Below, piece by piece: positions 47,554 through 55,539 of a stretch of 55,539 nucleotides of DNA. The position numbers and the translations under genes are program-made. Numbering within the stretch: the stretch's first letter is position 1; each line of letters starts with the position of its first letter. Source of the stretch: Candidatus Falkowiibacteriota bacterium. Its GTDB lineage: Bacteria; Patescibacteriota; Patescibacteriia; UBA11705; JABHMO01. The notes beneath the pieces were generated by a model that saw only the letters and a program-made list of their open reading frames with translations, was not told the origin of the DNA and made no database searches. The stretch is from the NCBI GenBank assembly GCA_016214755.1, contig JACRNX010000019.1, forward strand, positions 1 to 55,539, given 5' to 3'.

Positions 47554-47946
47554 ATGACAATGGAACAATCCCAAGCCAAACAAGAAAAAGTCGAAGGAGG
47601 GAAGAGAGTATTTATCAGCGCGGAGGCGATTAGGAGCAAAGCGCAAAAAACGCCGGAAGAGGAGGCCTATTTACGCGCTTACGATAAGTCGCAGGCAGAA
47701 CGTCAGCAGTACGAAGCAAGAGTACGAGAAAAAACGCGCGCAGACATCGCCAGCGTAAGAGAAAACATTGATAACGCAAAAACTCAGCCGCCGCATATTA
47801 CAGAACATCCGGTGCAAACTTTTCGCGCGGCAGACATCGAAGCGGCGGTAGCGGCGAAAAAAGGGGAAGAAGAAAAAAAGGCGGCAGAAGGGAAGTTAAA
47901 GCGGAGAATAAAGATGTTGGGACAATTTTTTAGAAGCAGTAGATAA
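47554..47946 (+). CDS. hypothetical protein, 130 aa
   Basis: Charged helical ORF; start reassigned to ATG 47554; overlaps the next gene. Confidence 0.55.
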   Translation: MTMEQSQAKQEKVEGGKRVFISAEAIRSKAQKTPEEEAYLRAYDKSQAERQQYEARVREKTRADIASVRENIDNAKTQPPHITEHPVQTFRAADIEAAVAAKKGEEEKKAAEGKLKRRIKMLGQFFRSSR

Positions 47947-48839
47947 TGCTGTTAAACATAATTTTAACATTATTGTTGGTTAATCCAATAGGCAATGTTT
48001 ATTTTACCAATAAGCCAGTTTTTAATGTTAATGAAAAAATTACCGCGCCGATTCGAATCAATCCGGAGAACATTGGCGTAAAAGTGACGGCCAAAAGGTG
48101 GGCAGTGATTGACGAAGCGAGCGGCGCCTTGCTTTATCAGCGGGACAGCAATTTGCGCCAGCCGATCGCCAGCATCACGAAGCTGATGACCGCGATCGTG
48201 ATTTTGGAAATGAAGCCCGATTGGCAGAAATTAGTTACCATGCAAGAAACAGATGAAACCATTGGCGCGTATCCGCACCTTTACCGCGGCGAGCAAGTTC
48301 GTTTCATTGATTTATGGAAAGCAGGGTTAATCAGTTCTGATAACAATGCCATCAAAGCGATGATCCGTTCTTTGGATTTGGAAGCAGATGAGTTTGTCGC
48401 TCTGATGAATGTAAAAGCGAGGACATTAAACATGAATAATACTTTTTTTTCCGACGCGATCGGACTCGATGAAAAGAATTTGTCAACGCCGATTGACGTC
48501 GCGTTATTGGTTCAATCAGGAATGCGGGAAAATGAAATTCGGGAATCAGTGCTGGAGCCGCAGTATGAATTTAAAATCAATAACACGAATAAAAAGCGGA
48601 AGATTTTTAACACTGATATTTTGGTTGACAGTTTTCTCAATCGAAAACAATATGGATATGAGCTTATCGGCGGCAAAACAGGCTATCTCGAAGAAGCGGG
48701 TTATTGTTTGACGGCGATAATCAGCCGCGAAAATCATCCGCTTATCATCGTCGTTTTGAACAGCGCGACGATGGCCGAAAGATTTGCAGACGTCAAAGCG
48801 CTCGCTGATTGGACGTACGGAAATTATCAATGGCAATGA
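47946..48839 (+). CDS. D-alanyl-D-alanine carboxypeptidase (S11)
   Basis: 'SITKLMTA' (SxxK), 'SSDNNAIKAM' (SxN), 'GGKTGYLEEAG' (KTG). Confidence 0.92.
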   Translation: MLLNIILTLLLVNPIGNVYFTNKPVFNVNEKITAPIRINPENIGVKVTAKRWAVIDEASGALLYQRDSNLRQPIASITKLMTAIVILEMKPDWQKLVTMQETDETIGAYPHLYRGEQVRFIDLWKAGLISSDNNAIKAMIRSLDLEADEFVALMNVKARTLNMNNTFFSDAIGLDEKNLSTPIDVALLVQSGMRENEIRESVLEPQYEFKINNTNKKRKIFNTDILVDSFLNRKQYGYELIGGKTGYLEEAGYCLTAIISRENHPLIIVVLNSATMAERFADVKALADWTYGNYQWQ

Positions 48840-48851
48840 AATTGACGCAAT

Positions 48852-49994
48852 ATGAAAATTGGAATTGATTGTCGAAATTTTTATGACGCGTATCGCAACG
48901 AAGGCGCGGGGATTGAGCGATACGCGTATCATTTAACGAAAAGTTTAATCGCCAGGGACAAAGTCAATGACTACGTCCTGTTTTTTTACAGCGATTTAAG
49001 TCCCGAGGCCATCCACCGCGTTCGCACCGGCAACCCGCGCGTCAAAATCGTCAAAGTCCTTCGTCGAAATTCGCGCCTGCCGTTTTGGGACAGTCATATC
49101 AAGTTTTCTGCTTTGCTGAAAAAGGAAAAATTGGACTTAACGATTTTTCCCGCTAATACGATTCCGCTTTTTTATCGCCAACGTTCGATTTTAGTTATTC
49201 ATGATTTGGCGATTTTTCTTCATCCAGAATGGTTTCCTGATCGCCAATGGTTTTCCAGGCGGATCGTCGTGCCGCGCAGCATTCGAACAGCGACGAAAAT
49301 CGTCGCTGTTTCCGAAAGCACGAAGCTGGACTTGTGCCGGCTGTTTAAAACAGCCGAGAAAAAAACGCGGGTCATATATCCCGGCGTGGCGGTCAAAGAA
49401 GATTATTCAGCAAGCGAGTCGGAAAAAGTAAAGATTAAATTCGGCATTGGCGCTGATTATGTTTTGTTTATTGGGACGATGGAGCCGCGGAAAAACGCCG
49501 TTAATTTGTTAAAAGCGTTTTTCAATTATATTTTTGAAAACGAAGCCAGCCATGTTTCTTTGGTGCTGGCGGGAATAAAGGGCTGGAAGTTTCAAAATTT
49601 TTTTGGCGAACTTAGCCGCGTCAATCAGCAGTTGGTCGGGCAAAGAGTGAAATACATCGGCAAAATCAGCAACCGCGAACGCAACATTTTAATTAAAAAT
49701 TGTCGGGCATTTGTTTTTCCGTCGCTTTATGAAGGATTTGGTTTCCCTGTCGCCGAAGCGCTCGCGCTTGGCGCGCCGGTGGTGACCAGCGATAATTCTT
49801 CGCTGAAAGAAATCGGCGAAGGGTGCGCGATTTTAATCAATCCGGAAGATGCAAATGACATCCGGCGCGGAATAAAAAAAGCGCTGGAAGATAAGGTTCT
49901 GCGCTTTCAATTAATCAGCCGCGGGCAAGAGCGGGCGCGACAATTTTCTTGGATTCGGACGGCGGAAAAATTTGTTGAGCTTTTTTCGGATTAA
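48852..49994 (+). CDS. glycosyltransferase family 4
   Basis: 'KIVAVSESTKLDLCRLF', 'FIGTMEPRKNAVNLLKAF', 'FPSLYEGFGFPVAEALALGAPVVTSDNSSLKEI'. Confidence 0.92.
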   Translation: MKIGIDCRNFYDAYRNEGAGIERYAYHLTKSLIARDKVNDYVLFFYSDLSPEAIHRVRTGNPRVKIVKVLRRNSRLPFWDSHIKFSALLKKEKLDLTIFPANTIPLFYRQRSILVIHDLAIFLHPEWFPDRQWFSRRIVVPRSIRTATKIVAVSESTKLDLCRLFKTAEKKTRVIYPGVAVKEDYSASESEKVKIKFGIGADYVLFIGTMEPRKNAVNLLKAFFNYIFENEASHVSLVLAGIKGWKFQNFFGELSRVNQQLVGQRVKYIGKISNRERNILIKNCRAFVFPSLYEGFGFPVAEALALGAPVVTSDNSSLKEIGEGCAILINPEDANDIRRGIKKALEDKVLRFQLISRGQERARQFSWIRTAEKFVELFSD

Positions 49995-50035
49995 ACGCAA
50001 AGAAAGCAAGTGTTGATTAAAAGTAGAGCGACACC

Positions 50036-50132
50036 GTCATTGCGAGGAGCCTCGACGTATGTCGAGGTGACGAAGCAATCTCGAGATTATAGACGATGAG
50101 ATTGCTTCGTCGCCGCGGCTCCTCGCAATGAC
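50036..50132. repeat. family-C dispersed repeat
   Basis: GTCATTGCGAGGAGCCTCGACGTATGTCGAGGTGACGAAGCAATCTCGAGATTATAGACGATGAGATTGCTTCGTCGCCGCGGCTCCTCGCAATGAC. Confidence 0.9.
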
Positions 50133-50287
50133 AAAAGGGTGGGCGGAATTTATACTGAGCGGAGCCGAAGTGCCTCAGACGCCGTGGTATGCATGATATA
50201 CAGTTAAGAACAAGAGATTAAAGACAGAAATAAAAAATGATAGAAAAGCAAACGTTGATTGTAAATAACGCTGATTATTTGTATCGA

Positions 50288-51209
50288 TTAAAGGTTAATT
50301 TTTAACACAGTTAATTCTGGTCTATTGAAAAGCCGCGCGCGCGGCCCGGTTTCTCCCAGTCCGGCGGTTATGTAAAGATAACCGTTTTTTAATTTAAATA
50401 AACCGGCGCTGAAAGCGCGGCCCAATTTCGTCGGCATCGAAGGAATGTTGCCAATAAATGGCAGACGAATTTGTCCATTGTGAGTATGTCCGGAAAGAAT
50501 CAAGTCGAAATTTTCCGACTCTTTGTCGAGAATAATGTCCGGATTGTGGCTAAGGAGTATTTTAGGATATCGCGGGTCAATGAAATTATTAATGACATCA
50601 AGGTTCGCCTTGTTTGTCCATAAATCCGGCACGCCGGCGATGTTGATTGTTCCTTCTCCCAGTGTTATTTTTTTTGTCTGATTGTCCAAAATTGAAATTT
50701 CCCATTGATTAAATAATTTTCTTAATGTCGCGGTTTTGTCTTTATAATCCAGATCGCCGGCAAAGGCCAAATCAAATTCATGATTGCCGGTGACCGCGAA
50801 AGTTGGATATTTTTGTCCGATGTCTTTGAGAGGCGAAAGGTATAAGGCGTTTGATTCTCGTCCCAGAATGAAATCGCCGGTCAGCAGGACCAAATCCGGC
50901 GCTTCTTCATCAATTTTGTTCGCGACTTTGCGGACAAAGCCGGATTTTTTATAAGCAACCTTTCCGCTGTGTCTCGTCCAAGGAAACGTCAACTTTCTTT
51001 ACTGTTATCAGCCGCGGTTCGATGAAACCGCCCCAAAAGGCGATGAGAAAAATAATCGCCAGCGCGGACAAAATCGTCAGCCGCGCGATCTTCGTCTTCG
51101 ACTGTTCCGCGTCGTCCTTGTAATAAAAAAAAGAACGGACAATAACCGCTATCCAATAGCCGGACAAGATTAGGATAAAAAAAATGATAAAATCAAAGAC
51201 AATGGTCAT
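50288..51209 (-). pseudogene. membrane-anchored metallophosphoesterase, frameshifted and missing the first metal motif
   Basis: N-terminal TM half in one frame (50949..51209) and 'AYKKSGFVRKVANKIDEEAPDLVLLTGDF..GNHEF..SGHTHNGQIRLP' in another (50288..50992); no DxH motif. Confidence 0.75.
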
Positions 51210-51559
51210 AAGAACTGGTTTGTATATTTTTAAGACGGTTTGCTTCGCGGGCAGGTTCTCCGAAGGGTGACTTTTTGACGCCAAAAAGTCACCAAAAAGC
51301 GCTGGGGTTCCGCATTCGCGTGGGGGCGATTGTCGTTCGTAGGAAATGCGTTGGCGAAGCTCCACCCCAAACCCCGTGATATGCGTTTTATATAATTAAG
51401 AACGCGGATTAAAGACAGGAATAAAAAGTAAATACTGAATATAAATAATATTGACTATCCTTAATACAGAATAGCAAATTTTGACGACAAAGTGAATGGC
51501 TTGCGCGAATAATATTTTTGCCGTATAATAAGAACGCGTTTTGTCAAATGTGTAAATGA

Positions 51560-51635
51560 CGCGGGGTAGAGCAGTTGGCAGCTCGTCGGGCTCATAACCC
51601 GAAGGTCGCCGGTTCGAGTCCGGCCCCCGCTACCA
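51560..51635 (+). tRNA. initiator tRNA-fMet (CAT), CCA encoded
   Basis: C1:U72 mismatch, GGG/CCC anticodon stem, CTCATAA loop. Confidence 0.9.
51617..51635 (+). repeat. 19-bp direct repeat, copy 1 (tRNA-fMet 3' end)
   Basis: AGTCCGGCCCCCGCTACCA. Confidence 0.95.
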
Positions 51636-51752
51636 TCCTTCGAGGCTCGTTCTGACTTACGTCAGAACTCGCACCTCAGGATGACAATTAGATATTGGTC
51701 GGACGAGAAGTTTATCCTGAGCGACCCCGCATTTTGCGGGGGAGTCGAAGGA
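51636..51752. mobile_element. 117-bp MITE-like unit with terminal inverted repeats TCCTTCGA/TCGAAGGA
   Basis: Begins TCCTTCGAGG, ends GTCGAAGGA; contains a family-B module; flanked by a 19-bp direct repeat. Confidence 0.65.
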
Positions 51753-51771
51753 AGTCCGGCCCCCGCTACCA
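51753..51771 (+). repeat. 19-bp direct repeat, copy 2
   Basis: AGTCCGGCCCCCGCTACCA. Confidence 0.95.
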
Positions 51772-51772
51772 A

Positions 51773-51849
51773 GCCAGGGTAGCTCAGTTGGTAAGAGCGA
51801 GGGAATCATAACCCCTAGGTCGGCGGTTCGATCCCGCCCCCTGGTACCA
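51773..51849 (+). tRNA. tRNA with CAT anticodon (elongator Met or Ile2), CCA encoded
   Basis: Cloverleaf with loop ATCATAA; acceptor GCCAGGG/CCCTGGT. Confidence 0.85.
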
Positions 51850-51991
51850 AAAACTGCGGAAGCAGTTTTTTATTATTGACAGAATATTGACAAGATAAAA
51901 CTGACATGCTAAGTTGAGTTAAAGTGTATTCGTTCTTTGACAATATTATTGACGCCAACAAGCGCCATCAAGGTGCCATAAAGGAGATAAA

Positions 51992-53395
51992 ATGGGAAAG
52001 TCCAAACGAAAGGAGGACTCAATGGGAGCGATTGAAAATGATGAAGGTTCGCAAACGACGAGATTAGAATTAATTTCTTTGGATTTGATTAGGAGCGACC
52101 CGCGCCAGCCGCGCCAACAGTTTGACGAGGAGAGCATAAAAGGATTGGCGTTTTCCATTGAAAAACAAGGACTGCTTCAGCCGATAGTGGTGAAGCCATC
52201 GCCAGAGCACGAAAAAGACGGTACCTATGTCATCGTGGCCGGCGAGCGCCGCGTGCGCGCTTTCAAGTTAATCGGCCGAACGAAAATTCCAGCCATCATC
52301 CGCGAACAAGGCGACACCTATGTTTTGTCTCTGGTTGAAAATCTGCGGCGCGAGGATTTGAACCCGATTGACGAAGCGAACGCGATCAAGCGGCTGATTA
52401 ATGAATTCGGCTACACGCAGGCGCAAGTTAGTGAACATGTCGGAAAATCAGTGCAGTGGGTTCAGCAACGTTTATTGCTCCTCCGTCTGCCGAAAGAGAT
52501 TCAGGATATGGTCTCCAACGACAAATTGCCAGGAGCGCAGGCGCTAAACTTGGCCCGATACAAAGGGCCGAAAGGAACCATCATCCGCTTGGCGCACGAC
52601 TTGTCGGCGGCGCGGCTTTCGGGCGAGCGGGCTTTGCGCGCCATTCGTTCTGCGTTGGGGGTTAAGGAAGAAGATTTTTCGGACGAAGACCTTCTTCTCG
52701 GAATCCGGGACGTTAAAACTAAAAAGATGGATGAAGATGAAAAAGAATTAGTCGAGGAACAGCGAGGCCAAACGATTAAGGTTTTCTCCAAGTTATGGGA
52801 TTCTTTGAAAAGAACACGGAATAGTCTTGGCTGGCTTGACAAAATTCCTGCCAATGAAAGAGTGGAATATTTTAAAACCATTCCCGAGCGGACGCGGTCA
52901 AAATTGCTGATGACGGCGCTGGAGGTCTGCCAGGACATGGTTTTGCTCTTTGACTTGGCGAAAGAAACAGGCACCGATATTTACGCCGCCACGCAATACG
53001 AATCGCTGGTGAAAAAACTGTCGGCCGCGGATTCAGAAAAAATCGGCAAAGCCGCGCGAAGCGGAGCGACCCAGATGAGGACAGTGCCAGAATGGCTTTT
53101 GGCGCCATGGGCAATGCTTTTGCATCCAAACGGCCCAACCCGTTCAACCAAAGAGCTGGTTAGCCGGACCGCGATAACAGCAAAAAGTTTGCCGGGCTTT
53201 ATGAACGGCGCTCTGACGGTAATCGCCAGCGCTTGGGACGGGAAGGAAAAGGACACGCCAGAAGCGATTGATTTCTGCGCGAAACTGCGCGAGCGGTTTC
53301 CAGAACAGCCGAATTTGCTGGAAATTATCAAAGCAATTCCTGTCGGCGATGACCCGTTGAACATTGAACTGCTGACTGTCGGAGAAGCTGTCTAA
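51992..53395 (+). CDS. ParB/Spo0J-like protein with long C-terminal extension
   Basis: 'LDLIRSDPRQPRQQFDEESIKGLAFSIEKQGLLQPIVVKP', 'VIVAGERRVRAFKLIG', 'LVENLRREDLNPIDEANAIKRL'; alternative start at 52022. Confidence 0.85.
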   Translation: MGKSKRKEDSMGAIENDEGSQTTRLELISLDLIRSDPRQPRQQFDEESIKGLAFSIEKQGLLQPIVVKPSPEHEKDGTYVIVAGERRVRAFKLIGRTKIPAIIREQGDTYVLSLVENLRREDLNPIDEANAIKRLINEFGYTQAQVSEHVGKSVQWVQQRLLLLRLPKEIQDMVSNDKLPGAQALNLARYKGPKGTIIRLAHDLSAARLSGERALRAIRSALGVKEEDFSDEDLLLGIRDVKTKKMDEDEKELVEEQRGQTIKVFSKLWDSLKRTRNSLGWLDKIPANERVEYFKTIPERTRSKLLMTALEVCQDMVLLFDLAKETGTDIYAATQYESLVKKLSAADSEKIGKAARSGATQMRTVPEWLLAPWAMLLHPNGPTRSTKELVSRTAITAKSLPGFMNGALTVIASAWDGKEKDTPEAIDFCAKLRERFPEQPNLLEIIKAIPVGDDPLNIELLTVGEAV

Positions 53396-53410
53396 AAAGA
53401 ATAAAATTTG

Positions 53411-53450
53411 AGATTGCTTCACCTCCGCAGAGCGGAGGGTTCGCAATGAC
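53411..53450. repeat. family-C dispersed repeat
   Basis: GAGATTGCTTCACCTCCGCAGAGCGGAGGGTTCGCAATGAC. Confidence 0.8.
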
Positions 53451-53529
53451 ATATCAAAAAAAGGGAGCCACGCTCCCCTTTCTTTTTTATAAAAAATGGT
53501 AGGATAACAAAAGGTAAGAAGGAGGAAAA

Positions 53530-55329
53530 ATGTTTGACGAAAAAGACGGTCTAGAAGGCAGATTCAAAAGATTGATATTGACGGAAAGACAGAAAAAAAT
53601 CGCTACTGTTCTTTTACAAATGGACAAAATTTTTCGCCAATCGCGCGAGGAAATCGTAGCCGCGATTTTTGGCGCAGAAACAGTGAAGGATGGGAAAGCG
53701 ATAACTCGTCATTACGGTAATGTTTGCCTTGAATGGAAACCTGCGGAGAACAAAATTTCCACGGCATTATCTTTGCCTGCGCCAGAATGGGCGATTTTAA
53801 TCAGGATTGATCCGTGGTGGCGCGATTTCAATGAGCAATTCGGCTATTGCGCGATTGAGAATGTGGTTGAACACCGGAAATCATTGATGCCGGGCGCGCG
53901 CCAGGCGCGATATGAATCGTCGCGCAAATATGAAACTGATTTGGAAAGCCAATTGAGACAACTCGCGTTAACTCCATCGCAGGAATTCATCGCGACAAAA
54001 GCGTTTCAATTAGATGAGCAAAGGAAATGGACAATTTATGAGTTGGCTGAAGCGTTGATTAGTTTCCGAGCAACTGATAAGCAGTTGCCTTCGTATAGAG
54101 CAATTAAATTTCGGCAAAGGGGAATTAAATTCATATTGAAAACCGTAAAAGAGAAAATTGAAATCAGCGTTGGATTGCCTGCGCAGGAAAGAAGAATTTT
54201 GGAATCATTGATTCCGTGGTACGGACGTTTATTCAACGCCTATCCGCAACTTTCAAAAGCAGATATTGAAGCTTTGGTCAGAAATTGTTTTGGCGTTTCA
54301 GGGCAGGGAAAGAAAAAAGACAAACAGAAAAGAATGGTAAGGACAGGTCTCGACCTGTCCGTGAAAAAGAAAGAACGAAACAAGAAAAAGAAAGAGGAAA
54401 GAATTGAAAGAGAAGAATTGAACGCCTTGGTGCTTTGGAAGCAAGCGCTCGCGCGCTCAGAAAAATGCGACGATAATAGATTGCTTATTCCGGCGACAGC
54501 ATTGAATCGGCCAATGCTGGAAACCGTGTTTAACCGCGGAATGGTGATTGTGAGCGGGGTGGCGCGAACACTGCGAAAAGTCGGAGAATGCTACGGTTTT
54601 GAACAAATGGATTTGACGCAGGAAGCAGGGCTGGCTTGGTGGGCAATGCTGAAAGAGTGGCCGGGCGGTTCGATAAAAGATTTCAACGCGTTCGCGCGGG
54701 AAACCGCGTACACCGCTATTCGGGCGACCTTCAGCCATCCCGCGCTTATCGGCCCGTCAAGCGCTGTGCCAATCGTGGAATTGAGGGCTTTCGTGAAAGA
54801 GACAGTTGTTCATCGGCTGACATATAACGAAGACCTTTCTCTGGCGCAAATGCGCGAGATGTTTGGCTGGTCAGACGAACAGTTTAAAAATTTCCAGGAT
54901 TTGACGCGGCTGTCGTGGCGGCATTTCACTTTAATTCAAGAATCAGCGTTTAATGATGGAGATAAGAGACAGGGCGGCGAGACAAGAGAAACGAAAATTC
55001 GTTCAGAAGCGCCGAATCCGGAAGAGTTGATAGTCGTTTTCCAACGCGGAATCGCCAGAAATATGATCGCGTCGTGGATAGAAGGGCCGTTGAACGAACT
55101 GTTGGCGCCGCTGGAGCAGTTGATTCTACGTTATCGTTTTGGATTTCATAAGGAAGACATGAAAACGCTTTCCGTGGAAGAAGTGGCGGAAATTCTTGAT
55201 ACGCCGGTTGAGGTGATTGTGCGGCTGGAAGATCAGGCGATCGCCAAACTGCAACACGATGAAGAATTATTAAAACGATATCAAGTAAGCATTAAAATGT
55301 TGAGGCGCGCGGAAGAGCAATGGAGATAG
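53530..55329 (+). CDS. divergent sigma-70-like protein with duplicated N-terminal domain
   Basis: Region-2-like 'VIVSGVARTLRKVGECYGFEQMDLTQEAGLAWWAMLKEW..FNAFARETAYTAIRATF' and region-4-like 'LAPLEQLILRYRFGF..KTLSVEEVAEILDTPVEVIVRLEDQAIAKLQ'. Confidence 0.6.
   Translation: MFDEKDGLEGRFKRLILTERQKKIATVLLQMDKIFRQSREEIVAAIFGAETVKDGKAITRHYGNVCLEWKPAENKISTALSLPAPEWAILIRIDPWWRDFNEQFGYCAIENVVEHRKSLMPGARQARYESSRKYETDLESQLRQLALTPSQEFIATKAFQLDEQRKWTIYELAEALISFRATDKQLPSYRAIKFRQRGIKFILKTVKEKIEISVGLPAQERRILESLIPWYGRLFNAYPQLSKADIEALVRNCFGVSGQGKKKDKQKRMVRTGLDLSVKKKERNKKKKEERIEREELNALVLWKQALARSEKCDDNRLLIPATALNRPMLETVFNRGMVIVSGVARTLRKVGECYGFEQMDLTQEAGLAWWAMLKEWPGGSIKDFNAFARETAYTAIRATFSHPALIGPSSAVPIVELRAFVKETVVHRLTYNEDLSLAQMREMFGWSDEQFKNFQDLTRLSWRHFTLIQESAFNDGDKRQGGETRETKIRSEAPNPEELIVVFQRGIARNMIASWIEGPLNELLAPLEQLILRYRFGFHKEDMKTLSVEEVAEILDTPVEVIVRLEDQAIAKLQHDEELLKRYQVSIKMLRRAEEQWR
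54337..54364. repeat. family-A palindrome, degenerate, inside the sigma-like CDS
   Basis: GTAAGGACAGGTCTCGACCTGTCCGTGA; core matches 55367-55394. Confidence 0.85.
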
Positions 55330-55330
55330 A

Positions 55331-55360
55331 ACCCTGCTTGTCATTCAAGCGGGGTTTTTT
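55331..55360 (+). terminator. intrinsic terminator
   Basis: ACCCTGCTTGTCATTCAAGCGGGGTTTTTT. Confidence 0.7.
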
Positions 55361-55366
55361 GTTAAC

Positions 55367-55394
55367 GTAGGGACAGGTCGCGACCTGTCCCTAC
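55367..55394. repeat. family-A palindrome GTAGGGACAGGTCGCGACCTGTCCCTAC
   Basis: Perfect 28-nt palindrome. Confidence 0.95.
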
Positions 55395-55415
55395 ATTGTG
55401 TCGAAAGGAAGTGAT

Positions 55416-55539
55416 AATGTCATAGTGCAGGGAAATAGAAATGTCATACCCGTGTGCTAACATGGTTGGTTAAGAAATAACCAACCAATGTATGACAGGA
55501 CGTATTTCTATGAGCCAACGAGAGTTGAAGCGTTACAGC
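55416..55539 (+). mobile_element. left end of an insertion sequence, truncated by the window edge
   Basis: AATGTCATAGTGCAGGGAAATAGAAATGTCATACC-type end, hairpin TTGGTTAAGAAATAACCAA, then ATG at 55510 reading MSQRELKRYS.. like an ISNCY-type transposase start. Confidence 0.5.

Noticed and set aside
51636-51752. Interpretation as a complete integrated prophage or ICE at the tRNA
   Set aside because: Only 117 bp lies between the direct repeats and no integrase was seen in the window.

Overview
The window looks like a bacterial chromosome segment, probably Patescibacteria/CPR. That placement is inferred from a DUF4012 protein, CPR-style glycosyltransferase/sugar-transferase genes, a TrbC/pilin-like Cys-rich membrane protein and compact gene order. 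Recognisable genes include trpS, RNase J, an oligopeptide-type SBP, secG, a split 2-oxoacid:ferredoxin oxidoreductase operon, uvrA, rplS, gmk, an RluD-like synthase, asnS, an archaeal-type aspS, scpA/scpB, a D,D-carboxypeptidase, a ParB-like gene and a divergent sigma-70-like gene. There are nine tRNAs (two of them CAT tRNAs near 51.6 kb), rnpB with a near-perfect promoter, and the start of an IS at the right edge. The most unusual property is the density of small palindromic or inverted repeat families. Ten or so copies of a GTAGGGA..TCCCTAC palindrome co-occur with a RAYT (REP transposase) relic. Repeat copies lie in frame inside porB, an rluD-like gene and the sigma-like gene, and repeats supply the stop codons of several genes. 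One 117-bp repeat unit is bracketed by a 19-bp duplication of the initiator tRNA 3' end. A four-helix-bundle (S23/IVP-like) gene inside the por operon is enclosed by a perfect 20-bp inverted repeat, resembling an rRNA intervening sequence placed in an mRNA. Three genes look frameshifted or degraded. Several small ORFs absent from the supplied track (42 aa, 50 aa, 28 aa) have Shine-Dalgarno and promoter or terminator support.
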